Shown: positions 38,629 through 52,786 of the stretch, in pieces | Layout of the letters: each line of letters begins with the position of its first letter | How positions within the stretch are numbered: position 1 is the stretch's first letter | Source of the DNA: Oreocharis arfaki | Lineage: Eukaryota > Chordata > Aves > Passeriformes > Paramythiidae | Direction of reading: 5' to 3' | NCBI GenBank assembly: GCA_013398015.1 | Contig: VZRR01010243.1 | Location: 240,970-304,969 of the forward strand | Length of the DNA: 64,000 nucleotides | Notes under the pieces: generated by a model | What the model saw: the letters and a program-made list of their open reading frames with translations, nothing else | Told to the model about the DNA's origin: nothing | Databases searched by the model: none | Made by a program: the position numbers and the translations under genes

Positions 38629-41600
38629 GTGAGCATGTATGAAATGGGGGGGGTTACTGTACAATGTTTGTATTATATTAAAAGGTTATGCATTAATAAG
38701 TAGTGCAAGCAGAAGTCCTGCCAGAATGCTTGGCTGAATCTTGGTTGGGAAGTGAAAGAATTGATACCAGCATCAATTGGTCTTTTCATTCTAACTTTTA
38801 ACTTAAAATAGAGCAAACTTTGATTTTGATTGAACTGTTTCTAAAATGATGGAAATTGCAGATCACTTAACTGGTGTTCAAGACCAGCATAGATGGGGTT
38901 GTGTTTCTGTTTTTAACTGATAAATACATGAGCCCTTCCTAAAACAGGCATTGGGCAGCAAGTCATCTTGATCTCTCCTGAGAAAGTTTCTGTCACTGTT
39001 AATATTTCTTTTTCTTTTAGGAAGATGTTGGTGGAGATGAACAATTCACTATTTAAAATATTTCCCATGTATTATTATTTAGGATTATACCACGCAGTCA
39101 TGAGCGTTGTGACACGTGGAATGTATCCTGGATGCATATAGTAGGGCTGCTAATAATACCAAATAACAGAGAATTTACAAAATAATTTGTTTGCTTTCAT
39201 AATAGGTTTCCAATTGAGATCAGAATCTTTCTTTAAGAACTGCATAGAATCCTTCTTCCTTCTTTCCATTCTGTAGCCTTAATACCTGTATTGTTTGGAG
39301 CCAAATTACATCCTTGCCAGTCCTTCCCAAGACTGCTTTCAGGAATGTATACATTTGATGTGTATAGATCTGTAATATATCTATCTATACTGACACTTAC
39401 TTAAATAATCCGTCCATCTGGAGTGATTGTAAATTTTATATATTGACCAAAGAGCAGGTCCTGAATCTTTAATCTGTTTTGCACCCCAGTGGTATCAGAC
39501 AATATGAGACTATCTTATTGTCTGATTACACTGCCAGAGGATACGAGGATGGAATAAGACATCTTAAGCCAGCTCTTTATCTCCACAGAAAGAGTTTTGA
39601 TAACTTTGTACTGTCTGTACATGAGGAATATATGAACCATGTACCTGCACTCTGCAGCATGTTCATGGGAAACTTCAGGGTTGTAAATCTCTTACATTGC
39701 CCCTGTACTCTACCCTTCATGAAGCAAAGCAAGACTGTTAACTTACAGATGTTTATACTCCTTATACCTGGTTTATAAAACAAAATTCTACAGTTCTGCA
39801 GAATTGAGTTGTTTATACAGGTTATCTTGATTTAAAAAAAAAAAAAAGTCTAGATGAAAAATTTAGACATAAAAGCTATAGAAGAAACTCAAAAGAAATT
39901 TTATACTGTAGCTCTGAGTACCACTTGCAGATGTTTGCTGAACAGAATCTCTTAAAATTGCATGACCGTGATTTCATTTGATAAGACCAATTAAAAAGGA
40001 TTATGCTGAAAGCCTCTTTGTATGTACAACATAAAATTAAGTAACAGATTTCTGTAAAACTTACGCAGAAGAAACAAGACAGACACAGAAAGAATCTAAA
40101 TCTGCTGGGTTTGTTACACACTGTACAAATTACGTGTTAGGTTGGCTTTGGCACACCAGGGGCTGTTGGAAGAAAACATTTTTCTTGCTTCCCCTCTACT
40201 TTCCCACTCTATTTTAATGACAATGCCTGGCTTCTTCATGTGAGAGAGAGAAGACATACTGTCAAATGAGTAACCTCTGCAGAGAATTTCAGAGCGCTCT
40301 TGAATTGCTTTGTTCGACAAGAACAAACCATAACATTAAGGGGATCTTTTCATGCCCAGGGATCATTACAAATATTATTTTGTACTGGCATTGTGTCTGT
40401 GGTTAAGGATCTAAAAGTGCTCTGTACATACTAGTTTAGCCCTGAGTCTAGCTTCCCCTCCTCTACTCCTCCAGTGACAGTACTGCATACTTACATAAAG
40501 TTTTACCAGTATGTAAGGATGACCAGATAAAAACTGCAAATCTCGAAAGAACATGGTATGGACTGGCTTTGGTCAAGTCCCAGGCCAGGTCTGGAAGCAC
40601 ACAGCAACTCTGCATCCCTTTTACAGGCAATTATTCAAAGATTTCTGCAGTTCCCCAATGTACAGTCCATTCGTTCCCCCCGTTTGGAGCAGTACAGATG
40701 GTGTATAAAGCCTCTCTAAACTTCTTGCAGTTGTTCCTTGGCCAAATCAAAATCCTGAGTTTAAAGCCCCCTTGCAAATGTTTACACATGGATTGCACTT
40801 GTGGCTTCTGAACATCTCTAGAAAAATAATATTTATTACTTTCTAAGGTGCATTGTGCCGTAGTTTTGGCTTGGACTAGAGTGCTTCACAGAACATGTAG
40901 TGTGTGGTGATTGTGGGACATTAAGTATTTATGAGCTTCACCACAAAAGGATATTCTCCTGTAAAACAGTGTATTCCTTTAACCATGAAATGTTTTTTCT
41001 TCTTAAATGAGGTATTTTTAAAACCCATTTTTCCTTTTCATGGATAAAATTTTAATCTAATTCTGACATTTAAACCTAAGAATGAAATCACCCTGGGAGG
41101 AGCAGGCATCCATTTGCTGTGTGGATTTGGCTGTTTAACTCCTATTTATCCCCTGGAAAGGGAATTCTAAATCTGTGCTGCAAATTCCAGCACGAGTGGT
41201 GCTTGAGCAGCCGTTCATGGGCATTGATGGTGGTCTCAGTGCAGGAACAGCTCCCACACTCCCTGCACTGACGGGTGTAGGTGAGGGGGTCTCGGGTGTT
41301 CTGTCAGGCTCTGAGGAACAAAAAGCTCTCTCTGTGCATCAGTAGATGCCCTGTGTGACCAGAAGTTACAGCTCCAAACTGATAGACCTGAGAGCACTTT
41401 CCAGTGTAAGGGTCCAGGTGCCTAGGTCGGCCTCACCCTGATCCATGTCATGGAGAAATTTTGGGACATACCACAGAAACAGAGATGTGGCTGCTCCAGG
41501 CAGATCCCATACCTGGAGGATGGAGGCTTTTGGGGTGTGCCACAGGTAGGCACAGGCACTGAAGAGTCTAGGTTAGTTGCAAAAGCCTTGTTAAAGCCAT

Positions 41601-42479
41601 CATTCCTCTGGAGGAAAAATCACTTTAAACCAGTAGTTATCATACTCTCAAAACAGGTGTCTGCTAAATGTGTCACCGAATCCAGCGATGACTCGTCCCC
41701 TGGTTTATTTTCAGAAAGCCAGATTGCAAACAGTTACTTGAGCAGTCCCAGCAGAGTAACTGTTCCCCACTTCAAGTAGGGGGTTCACAATCTGGCTCAA
41801 ATTAAAGCCATCTGGCAGCATTTTCTTATATACATTATGAGCCAGAAACCTTCACCCTCATCATGTTCAATCAGCAGGATGCCTAACAGAGAAGGGTACT
41901 ATTCCACGTGAGTAATGGTGCTAGAAACTGTCCCCTACACGACTGCGCGTCCGTGAGCTTTTCCGGTTGTAAATTTCTAACGCTCCCATCAGCCATGTGT
42001 AGCTCATTAATCTACAGGGAAATGTATCTTTAGAAGCTGCCAAAGCAACTAGGAAAAAAAAATATATAGCCTGGAGAGGTTGGTCTTTAGCTAAAGGTCA
42101 GATAGAATTGTACAGGAAGCCTCTAAAGAAAGGAATCTGCTGAAGTTGAAGTTGTAACAAATAATACGAGTTGCTGAGAAGCCACAACGTTTACTTATAC
42201 AGAAAAAAAAAATTCCTTTAAATGGACTGGACAGGTTTGCACAATTTTTGTAAAGCTAAAATTAAAAATATGACCATACATTTGAAAATCCGCAGTAAAC
42301 ATTTCTGTTATATTTAGTTAACCCACAATTATTTGGGACTAATAACCCAGATTTTTGTTTGTTTAGAGATTTTATATGAATTTTGGACAAGCTTTCATTA
42401 ACATTAGTCTGCTGGGTCACAGCATCATGGGAGGTTCTTGCTGCAGTGCAATCTATTAGTGCCCTGGAAAATGGCACCA

Positions 42480-42640
42480 TTCTTTCAAGGGCATTTGGTG
42501 GTTTGAATCTACCTGTTCATGGGTGACCTGACAGAAATCCTCTGCGGGAGCAAAGCTCAGAGAACTCAGAAGTTGAAGTGGGAGAAACGAGGCCTTTATT
42601 ATAGTTTAGTGGATTAGGAAAGTATATGTACATTTTCATT
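42480..42640 (-). mobile_element. Possible solo LTR fragment, antisense
   Basis: In the minus sense a TATA-like tatact is followed by ataataaaggcctcg (AATAAA at 42600-42595) and then a pyrimidine-rich stretch. This order (TATA, polyadenylation signal, short 3' part) resembles a retroviral R/U5 region. No TG...CA ends, target duplication or internal retroviral genes were identified, so it is weakly supported. Confidence 0.2.
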
Positions 42641-45289
42641 TGAATTAATTACCTAATTCCATACATTATAGTAGATTTAAGGAGCCACAGATTTAAGAAT
42701 CTGGCATTAGTTCCCTAAACTCTGCTTTTTATGCTCTCCTTTGAGCACCACAGAGGGTGAGACCATATAACCCAGTTCTGTGCAACCCTGCAAGGGTTTC
42801 TTTGAGGCCTTCAGCTTTTCCTCTTTCAGAGCACTCCACCCTTGGCTCAGATATAAACTAATCAGGTGTGGGCCCTCTGGTTTTATCTCTTTTATCTGTG
42901 ACAGAGTATGGCTTAGGAAATCAGTGGAGCCAATATACAGGCTGTGATGTAGCAAACAGATTCCAGTATGGATGTAACTTTTGGAAATATCATCTGTACT
43001 CTATCTTCGGTTAGGTAGAGAAGGTTTGTTTGGACTACCCATCCAAACAGGAGATATAGAAGAAGGTTTCTGTATTATTAAAGGCATTTGGTGTTGAAAG
43101 CTGGAAATACATGAATCATTCCATTATTTTAGAGTAAGACTTAAAGAGTACCAAGCTGTTTGCTGTCCTGAAGATAATTTTGCCTGAGAAGAAAACTGAC
43201 TGAGAAGAAAAGCAAGCTATAACAACAATTTTTAAATGCAAACACAGGTTTTTTTAAATAAAATGCTGCCCATAACAGGCCAATAGCCGATGTCAGGATC
43301 CCAGCCTTTAACCGATACTAATTTGGTAAATGTCCGCAAAGGAGTCCGCCAATAACACACAGCAGCTCTCTGCTGCCTGGCAGGAGCCTGTTCCCAGAGA
43401 GGGGAGGCTGTGGCAAGGTAGCAAATTCCCCCTCCACCGAGAGGCTCTCCTGGGAGCCAGCACAGCTCAGGTCCCCTGGCTGGCAGCCAGAGCCCAGTGC
43501 CCGTTGTGGGTGCCGATTCCTGACGTGACGAGCGCAACGCAGCCCCAGAGGTTTTAAGGTAATCTGGCCAGTGGAGCATTGCTCTACCAAAGGGTGGTCT
43601 CCGAATCAATCACAGCCTTTGGCAAGTCTGTGGCCCGACAATTGAAACCAGACATGTTTTCAGTTCATTCTTTGGGTTACTACTGTTCGATGGTGATTTA
43701 CAAGAGAGTGTGAGCTATGGCAATCTCTCACGCAACTTTAGATATTCCCTAAACGAATGCACATTTAGAAATCTCCTTGCTCTAAAACAATGCCTCATAA
43801 GAAAAGAGTATTTAAAGAGAAACCATCCTTAAAAATAGGCCAAGCTGCCTTTCTTCAGCGTTCAAAAACACTGAGGCACCACTTTGCAAAACACAGTGCA
43901 ACCAACTCCAGCAGCAACAAAATCAGAAACCAAAATATGCTCTTCCTGTGTGATATTCTCAAGTCCATGTTTCTGGGGGGAACTCAATTTTCTCATTTCT
44001 GTCCTAGTCTGAAATGCTTTCAGAAGGCCTGTTCACAAGACAAACAGCACAGGGTTTCTCAGTAGCAGGCTGTATTGAATTACAAAATAAATAGGAGCAG
44101 AAGCAATATCAGCAGTAGCAGAACATTGCTATGTTAAATGTTTCTGTCTCAGTTTAGACTACTTGTGTCTCAGCACTATTTTCAGCATCTACAGTTGTGA
44201 AATACTCTGGAGAAATAAAAAGGCGTTATAGAGGTGCTGATGAAGTTTTAGTCTGTAAGAGTTGCTGCCTGGAGTGTACAATATGAGAGACTTCACACTG
44301 GACCTAATTTTATTTCCAGCCTTTCAAGGAAGATTTCTACACATATTTGCAAATGGAGATTGCCGAAAGTGTCAGAAGTGGTTCCAGAACTTGGCAGCCT
44401 CCTCAGAACAGCCAAGTAGGAACTCTGTGGCTCTGGGTCAGACAGCAAGTTCTGTTTTAAATACAGGGCTGGTCTTGCTTCTCCTTTTACCTCTATCTGA
44501 GTGTTTTATCAGCCATTTTGGAAAGCAAGAGAGATCAGGAGTTGAATTGAGAGAGAAACCTCACTCTAAAGGAGAATTTACATGTAGAAAAGAGATGTAG
44601 AAAGAAGATGAAGGATGTTCTGAAATGCTCTACTAAGGCTTTGCTGTGCTAAAATAAGGAAATGTATTGCAGTAGGTACTCCATGTGGAGGTTAAAGTCC
44701 ATTAATATTTACCACCCAAACAGCTCAAGCAAACCAATATAGTCATAAATTACATTATTTCATGCTTGCTTCTGGTGAACAATACTTCCTAAATAGTAGC
44801 CATGGTATTAAAGCAAACAGAACTATATTGGGAGAGGAAAACAATGAACTACAGCACAAGCTTGGGAACAGCAGATCAAGTCTCAGTTGCAAACCAAACC
44901 TTCCTGTAAATATGGGTGGCTTGTGGTGTCTTTAACCACAGCCATCTCCTTCCTTTTTATGCCCCATTATTCAGGCTTGGTGGAGGTCTCTACCCTGACG
45001 CCCACACAGGTTTGGACACCCCCCTGACCCTTCCCAGGGGAATTGATTTTTTATGGCACAATAGAAAATGTTTAGCCAAAATCCTTGCACTAGTCTTTGA
45101 TCTTAGTAGGTCAGTACTAATCAGTACCTGCCTGGGCTTGGCATCTCTTTGCATCCACAAAGGCAGCGCCAACGCTTTGGCGAGTAACCTATACCAAAAA
45201 TTACCCCTGAAAACCAAAGTGAAAGCACCTGTTCTCTTCACTGTACCTTTATTCCAGTATTATTTACAGTCACAGTGAGCCTGCATTGC

Positions 45290-45358
45290 TGAGAAAAGAA
45301 AAAAAAAAAGAAAAAAAGTGGGTGGTGTTTTTTGTGGTTTGGTGGTTGGGTTTTTTTC
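45290..45358 (+). repeat. A-rich / GT-rich low-complexity tract
   Basis: Runs of A interrupted by G followed by gtgggtggtg- and tttttt-type blocks. It produces a poly-Phe open frame on the minus strand that is not a gene. Confidence 0.8.
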
Positions 45359-45861
45359 AAGCAAAGGTCCATCTGCACAGTTCCATAATTGATGCAGATT
45401 TGGCCTGGAGCAGCCACACACAAGGCCCTGGGCCAGCAGGTGCTGGCTGACAGCTGCCTGCAGGGCACTGGGGACCCTCCAGGTGTTCTTCTGCCTCTGT
45501 TCTGCTGCAATTTGAAAACCTGAAAGCTTTAGAGTAATGCCCTAATGCTGTCACTGCCAACCCTTGCACTTCTGCCTTGCCTCTGCAAAGCAGGAGGAGA
45601 GACTGAGCCTGTTCAGTGGCACAGCAAATAAACAGAGCATGTGTTCTGTTTGTTGTCAAAAGGAAGAAAGATGTCTACATTGCATTTTGATAAACTCTGA
45701 ACATTATTTTTATTAGGGCTTTTAAAGAAGATGCAGGTGAACTTTCGCAGAAGACTCTAGAGAGTTCTCATATAAAGGATGAATTGCTAAAAAACCACAA
45801 TTCTGTTGTTTTCGTGTGTTCCTTTTGCAGTGAACAATAAGGCAGTTTTCTTTTTGTGTAG

Positions 45862-46063
45862 TTTCCACCTTTAAGTTATACCAGCGTGCAAAGCACGTGT
45901 ACAGTGAGGCTGCCAGAGTGCTGGAATTTAAGAAGATTTGCAGCGAAGCACCTGCCAATGCACTCCAGCTGCTGGGAGAATTAATGAAGCAGAGCCATAT
46001 CAGCTGCAGGGAGATGTATGAGTGCAGCTGTCCTGAACTGGATCGCCTGGTCGACATCTGCCT
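45862..46063 (+). CDS. GALK2: GALK2 coding exon 9
   Basis: A 202-base exon. It completes Val323 (G|TT), encodes residues 324-389 and gives two bases of Leu390. Conserved segments include FKLYQRAKHVYSEAARVL, the Cys-Ser-Glu-Ala-Pro region, Leu-Leu-Gly-Glu-Leu-Met and MYECSCPELD. The exon ends at TGCCT before GTAAGT, a strong donor. Confidence 0.97.
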
Positions 46064-49000
46064 GTAAGTTCTGACCACAAGGAAGAGTAATTGTCTGTGG
46101 AGAATACGGTTCGAATTGAGGAGAAAATATGACATCCTTGGCTATTGCAATCTTAAAATGAAAGTATTCTTGTCTCTTATTACAAAATTAATCTCCTGCA
46201 GGGACATTACATGGTCAATTGTTTCCCTGCTGACATCTGTGTAATGCTTTCAGATGAAAGCTACGGTTTATGGCTTTATTACAGATTTTGCTTTTGGACT
46301 GACTCATCGTCACAAGTGTTACGTGAGACTGTTGGCTACTCTTTTGTAACTTGTAGAAGAAGTCCTAAGTGGTTTTCTTAAAACATCATCTTACTTGTTC
46401 TGTCTGAACTGTTACTTTTTCTGTATTTCTTAGAATTATAGCATCACAGAATGATTTGGGTGGGAAAGGACCTTAAAGATCATCGCATTCCAACTCCCCT
46501 GCCATGGGCAGGGACACCTTGCACCAGACCAGGTTGCTCAGAGCCCCATCCAGCCTGGCCTTGAACACTTCCAGGGATGGGGCATCCACAGTTTCTCTGG
46601 GCAACCTATTCCAGCGCCTCACAACTGTCATAGGAAAGAATTTCTTTCCAGTATCTAATCTAAATCTCTCTTTTTCATGTTTCTTAACCATTTCAGTACT
46701 GCTGCCACAGGAGATCCAGGGCATAAGCAAGCTGTTCTACAATGTTAGGTTGTCTTGCAATTATAATGAAATGTAGTGAAATGCTATTTGCATTTTTTCA
46801 ATTAAAAACTAAGTAGTCCAGAGTATTAGATAGGTTGGACAGCGTTTCACTGATTAAAAAATGAGTGTGTTAACTGTTACAGGGGCTGACACTCTGCTTC
46901 TCTCTGTGCTGTCTGAGCTTTCCACACATAATTAGTCTCCATCTCTGCCCTAGCATTATTCTTTCAGCTGGGACCCCTTCCTAACTCATTTTGGTCACGA
47001 GGAAACAATCTCAATTCCAAAGCACATTCCCTGAGTGCTATTTTGCCCCTTCTCTTCTCTCACACACAGGTTGTTGTGCTATCAGGCTGTTGTTTCCATG
47101 ACTCAGCTACAGGGGATGATGAGATCTGGTACAATCATGTGTTAATACACAAAGTAAAACCAAGCATTTAGTACTCACATCCTGCATAGCATTTCATCCC
47201 TACCACAGGGTCAGCTTTTTTTTTCTTAATTAACTGAGAAGTCAGTCTGGCTTAGAATGAAAATATGAATTTTACAAGCATGCAATTTACCATATGCTTT
47301 TTTACTTCTGCACTCATGGATTTTTTAAGTTGCAGTACCCATTTATCAGGTCTGTAAATCAATAGAGTACAAACCAGATGATTATTTAGGTGAGTCTCAT
47401 TTCTTTTGCAGACAAGATGGAATGGCCTCCGAGGCAGAAAGCTACAAACTTAAAAACTGAACAGAAGGCTTCTGGACATTGACAGATTATTTTGCATATG
47501 GGATACACATGCTGTTTTGTGCTAAAACACAAAGCAGCCTGATAGCCACTGGACAGACTGATAGCAACTGAGCAGAAAAAGTTTTGATTCTTCTCTTGGG
47601 AGCCAATCCAGGGTGTACTCACAGGCTGTGTTCAGTTCATTGTATCACATAGTGATCACATCATACAATAAGCTGTGACAATCACTCAGCAGGGCAGTTC
47701 CACCAGAGTTATCCCAGCTGCTCAGAGGGAACCACTGATGTGTGTGTGAGAAGGGAGAACTATCTCCAGGGGCAGCTGAAGACACAAACTGAGCTCTACT
47801 GAATTACCAAAAATCTCGGCAACAAAGCCTTGATCCCATGCAAGGCATCAGCACTGCCTGTTCTGAGACACCACGGCCGGGGCAAGAGCCTTGAAACTTA
47901 ACATCTGCATTGCTTTCAGGTACAGGAACTGCCCAGAGCTGCTGCCTCAGTCAGTGGCATCCAATGACTGCACTTGGCAGACCTGAGGAGCCCATTCTGA
48001 CGGGGCCTGTTCTCAAAAAAGCTGGGAGGAAACTGTCCTGCCCTGTGCAGGGGAAAACAAGCCAGTACAAACTGGCCAGGTCTGCTCTGCAGCGTGGAGT
48101 TACCTGTGCCATATTCCAGTGAAGCAGCGAGGATGGCAGGGACAGCCTCTGGCAGGAGGGAGCTCAGCACTGGCATGGAAATTGTGTTCCCCATCTGTGC
48201 TGAGCTCTGTGCTTCCATGGTGCCACAGCTCCAGCCGGCTCAGGCAGGGGGACACTGGCTGGCAGGCAGGAGCACAGCCACAGCACCAAAAGGAAAGCAG
48301 CAGTTAGGATTTTTCTAAATTGAATTTAAATTCATCAGAGCATTTTGGTTCCAGAAGCAAAATACAAATAGTAAAGGAAAAAAGTGATGTGTGTGCCCAC
48401 ATTACATCAGATTTCTGATTTACCAGCAGAAGAGCACACAGAATATGATGGGCTGAGCTAAGTACCAGAGTGGAGTGTCATTCACGTGAAATGCTTTCAC
48501 ATTTATATATTAAAATTATTTAATCTGGGTTTTTTTAATTGTATTCTTTGCACAGGAGAAAGTAAATTGTTTGCTCATTATTCTTTACAGTCTTGTCCCA
48601 TCAAGAGTATTTCCTAAGAAATGCATCTTTCTGCTCTAGAAGTTGAATATTAAATCTTTTTCTGATTCAGTAATTAGATTTCTAAAAGTGTATAGCTATT
48701 CTGGATGAATGAAGCTTAAGCCAGCATCTAATTTTGGGGAAAAAAGTCGTAACTTTTCTCAAGTTGTACATTAAAAAACCTAAAGGACATAAAATCACTA
48801 GTCACTCTAGGAAGACCTGGCTGATGTGATTATAGAAATGGCCAGGAACTATTACATTCTTTACTTACGATGATAAAAAGCTGCCCTGTAGCTTTCAAAA
48901 GCCCTTCCAAAAATACATTCCACAGAACTGCCTGAGTCTACTGCTGCTCTCTCCTTACAAGGTTTAAACTGTGAAGAATAATCTGCATATCCAGATGTTT

Positions 49001-52000
49001 TCTGTTTTGCCTAGATCTTTATGTTTTACTGTATAACCGCTGCCAAGAAAGAAAGGGATCCATACTTGCTGTGGTTTGTAGTGCTGAAAACTGTAACCAC
49101 GAGTTGGTCAGTTGTTTTTTTCATTTTGCAAAGACAGAAGACTTGTATGTTCTCTGACCTACTTCATGTAGTTAGTTGCTGGTTTACCTGTTAGTCTTTT
49201 AAAGCAGGTAACACAGCAGACTAACTAAACAATTAAGGGACAAAAAATGGGATGGGAGCTCCTGAGTAAGTTACGTACTGCTGAAAATCTCTCAGTCCTT
49301 AGTCTTGCACTTAACTCACTTCCATTCTCTTTTTATCCATCTTTTGGTGTGATAAATCCTGATAATTTGTGTGTTCCCAGCCATGCCTTGTACATGGCAG
49401 ACAGCTGAATCCTCTCTGCCCACTTTTAAGAGATACAGAGTATACATTTACATCCAGGTGCATTATGGTAGCCAGGACAATTCTGCATTTTGTCAAGACT
49501 CTTACCATTACCACTGATGATTTTCTTGAAGCTGCAAAGCCTGCAGTCATGGCATAATTTGAAATTTCAACAAAGCCAGAAAGGCTTAAACATGCTATTC
49601 AAATGCAAACTACTACAAACCAGAATAAGTACAACCCTCCCCATTTAAAGATTTAAATCTTATCATGTTAACTCAATGCTTTGTGAAAAACAACTTCATA
49701 ATTTTAAGTATTTCAAATTAACAATATTGCTCTGGGTTTTTTTCACCTCTTAACAGCACAATTATTTTTAAAATGGACTACTGCCATGTCTTGCCTACTG
49801 TTTCCATGAACCGAACTATGAGATTTCCATTTTTACTCTTTTCCTGTATTCTTTTATTCTTCTTTCCTTCACTGCAGTATTAATATTTTTACTCTAATTT
49901 ACACCCCCAGAAGCTAATTCTCTTTGTATCCAATGAAGGCTAGAACAAGATACATAAACGCTTCCAGAAGCAAAGGCCAGGACCTGGGACTGGGAGCTGA
50001 GTGCCCCCAGCCCCGGGGGCTGGAGACACGTTCTCCTGCTCGTGTTCTCCATCTCTCCCTGCCTTCCGTGTCCTGGCGCTGCAGCCCAGCCCAGCAGCAC
50101 ACAGGGCCTTTCCCACACATGAAACCCACACCTCCCACTGCGTGGGTGAGCTCCCCATCCACAAGATTGTCTGCTCAGACTCCTCTTCAAAAACCTATCT
50201 GGATGCCAGTGCACAAGAAGAGTGTCTGGCCAGCTTACCAGAGGGGTCCAGCTTAGTATTGAACTGATTAAGACTTTAATGAGACAGTTTCAGACCTGTT
50301 CCAAAGACAACTTCCTTGTGTTTGACCCGGATGCCTCCCAGGCACCAGGTCTCCTGCAGACACAGAATTAGGTGCTCGCTCCAGAATCCATGTGGTAGGA
50401 GGTACCCAGTTTTCAGGTGCTGCAGCACTGCCCATCAGGTTCCTCAGCAGTAAGCCCCAAGTGGCTGCTATCACCACATTTGACACTGTTTAGCCACAGT
50501 ATTTTGAAACACAGTGACTTCAGCTCTGCAACAGGCATATTTTCTGTCTCCTTTATGCTTTATTTCAACTAAGTATTTGAAAATGACTCAGTAAAAATGA
50601 GGCATGAGCATGACCACAGAGAATTATGAAATCAATAAAAGGTTCAGAACAATTCTGAAGGGATTTCAGTTGCCTACCAAAATAAAAGCCAGACACCATC
50701 CGAAATATGAAGTTCTAACTGAGGTAACAGACCAAATGAGTACAGACAGTTGATTTAACAGACTCTGAAAAGTGGATTGGGCCTTATAAAGTCAATGGGA
50801 ATTTCCTTATTGATTGCAATGGAGACTGGATTGGATCCTGCTCAATTTAGGAGGTTTCTCCATGGACTAGAAACTACCAGAATTGCATCAGAGAATGAGT
50901 GGCTTACAGGAATAGCAATAAGTAAAATAAAACACCAACAGGAAATGCAGAATGAACATAAAATCGAGTCAATATGAAGGGTGGCACCACACAGACACAC
51001 TGAAGAAAGTGTTTCTGTTCAAGAAGAGATGTGTGTTCAGAATCAAACACATATGCAAGTACTTGCTTGAAATATGACCTAAACCTCTACTAACCCAGCA
51101 CTACAGCAGATTCATTTAACATAAAATGCACACATGAAAAATTAAAACAGCCCACTCAGAATGAGCTGTCATTTTCCAATGCTATTCACATGATGTTGTC
51201 TCTAAAATGTTCTAGGGCTGGTGAATCTCTCTGTGCCTGGCTATTGGAAACACATCAGAAGTATTTGGTTTTAAATCAGATTAGATCTCCCACAAGAATA
51301 AGATTTCAGATGAGTTTTCTAAATCTGACTGGTTCTGTTCTCATTAGGTTAGAAAAGCCCCAAAGTAACTTATTACATGGTATTTCCCTACTTTTTCTGA
51401 GTAAAGATCAGGAATACAGGTAAGCAACCTATTGAAAATAATTCTAAATTCTGAAGAGATGGCATCTGAGTCTTGCAGCATAATGGCATAGGATTTGCTC
51501 TAGGACATTTCTAGCAGGCCAGTATCGTGAGGCTGGGAATGGTTTGTATTTTGTACGTCATTTATTTGTCATTGTTCTTTCTGTTCACACTCCTCATTAA
51601 GAGCATTTTTTTTTCTTTTGGGACTACATTCTTACTTCACCTCTGCTGCTGTCAGTCTTAGGTTCATGAGGTTCCTCTAAAGAGAGATACCCAACTCTGT
51701 CCATTCAGCATAAACAGACATTTATGTGAGTTTATTTATTCAGAGTGCAGTGACTCTATGACTTTTTGAGAGTCTCTGAACTCTCTTTTTCTTGACTGGC
51801 AACGCTCAGCAGTCCTGCAGAAGCCTGTGAATCTTCAGCATGGTTTAGTTCTGTCCTGGAAGAATAGAGCTATTTGTCTTTGCCACATTGGAAAATGGCT
51901 TGCATGCCTACATCCTGTGCAATTAGTTTATGAACCCTCTTTTGTTATTTTTGTCATGTATTTCTGTTTTCACTTCTGATGTCTTATGAATGTTGCTAAC

Positions 52001-52325
52001 ACAATTCCTTTCTTCTCCTGCTTTCTTCATCTCAGCTGCGCTGTGATCCTAAAAACAGCTGATGCTGAAGCATTACAAAACAGGGGGACTTTTGGAACTG
52101 ACAGAAATGACTGTATTGCAGTTTAGAGCGTCAGCACTTTCCTTTGGTCCAAAAGGGTAACTGCAAATTGCCGTAGTGTTACATACAAGCAAGTGAACCT
52201 CAGAAAAATCAGATGACATGGGAATACTCAAAACACATCTGAGTTTTCTATGCAAATTTTACATAAGACAAAGTACCCCTTTTTGGTTTATTTTACATGA
52301 TTTTTTCCCTGTTATTTTGTTTCAG
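46064..52325 (+). other. GALK2: GALK2 intron 9 (6.3 kb)
   Basis: It contains an antisense CR1 fragment (46435-46715). GC-richer patches at about 47830-48300 and 49960-50480 have no identified family. Otherwise AT-rich, ending at ttgtttcag. Confidence 0.9.
46435..46715 (-). mobile_element. CR1 LINE 3' fragment, antisense
   Basis: Antisense CR1 terminus: 'atcacagaatgatttgggtg ggaaaggacctta', then 'gccatgggcagggacacctt', 'catccagcctggccttgaac acttccagggatggggcatc' and 'gggcaacctattccagcgcc'. The sequence is close to the young CR1 consensus. It carries a CR1 ORF2 remnant on the minus strand at 46473-46730. Confidence 0.92.
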
Positions 52326-52533
52326 GCAATTTGGGGCCATCGGGTCACGTCTGACTGGAGCTGGATGGGGTGGCTGCACTGTGTCAATGGTGCCTACTGA
52401 CAAGCTGAACACTTTCCTAAAAAATGTTAAAAAAGCTTATTACCAAACGGATGGCCAAAGGTTAGCAGTGGAGAATAACAGTCTGTTTGCTACCAAACCT
52501 GGGAGAGGAGCTTTGGTTTTTGTTGAGGCCTAA
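52326..52533 (+). CDS. GALK2: GALK2 coding exon 10 (terminal, glycine-rich motif 3)
   Basis: A terminal exon of 208 coding bases: one base completes Leu390, then 68 codons (391-458) and TAA. It carries GHMP C-terminal motif 3, GSRLTGAGWGGCTVSMVP, with the conserved Gly-Ala-Gly-Trp-Gly-Gly. It ends Phe-Ala-Thr-Lys-Pro-Gly-Arg-Gly-Ala-Leu-Val-Phe-Val-Glu-Ala, matching the human C terminus apart from minor substitutions. The acceptor is tttgtttcag. Confidence 0.97.
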
Positions 52534-52601
52534 AGAACGTAAAAGTTTTAAAGAAACTATGTAGAGCATGTAGAACTGGCAGTACTTCCCATGCCACAGT
52601 A

Positions 52602-52607
52602 AATAAA
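52602..52607 (+). terminator. GALK2: Proximal GALK2 poly(A) signal AATAAA
   Basis: AATAAA 69 bases after the stop codon, followed by a T-rich stretch (tgctttttctggtttgtatt) suitable as a downstream element. Confidence 0.6.
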
Positions 52608-52780
52608 TGCTTTTTCTGGTTTGTATTGTAACGAGCAGTTGCTATTATCAAAATGTACTTCTGAAGAAGCAATTAAAAGAAAACTCTTTGATTATAAAAG
52701 TCTTTTTTTCCCATATTAAATCTATCTTTCAGTATAAATACTGATTTACTAAGACCTGTTGATGGGAAGACTGAAATTGA

Positions 52781-52786
52781 AATAAA
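52781..52786 (+). terminator. GALK2: Distal GALK2 poly(A) signal AATAAA
   Basis: AATAAA followed within 25 bases by a T/GT-rich and TC-rich stretch, a good poly(A) site context. Confidence 0.6.

Larger units (their letters stand above)
38629..45861 (+). other. GALK2: GALK2 intron 8 (7.2 kb)
   Basis: Mostly AT-rich. GC-richer patches at about 41080-41480 and 43320-43560 have no identified family. An LTR-like signature on the minus strand lies at about 42480-42640. A purine/GT low-complexity tract lies at 45290-45358. No extra exon recognised. Confidence 0.85.

Noticed and set aside
45238..45510. Minus-strand frame with a poly-Phe run
   Set aside because: Produced by the A-rich low-complexity tract at 45290-45358.
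46473..46776. Open frames at 46.5-46.8 kb
   Set aside because: CR1 sequence in antisense orientation; the minus frame is a decayed CR1 ORF2 terminus.
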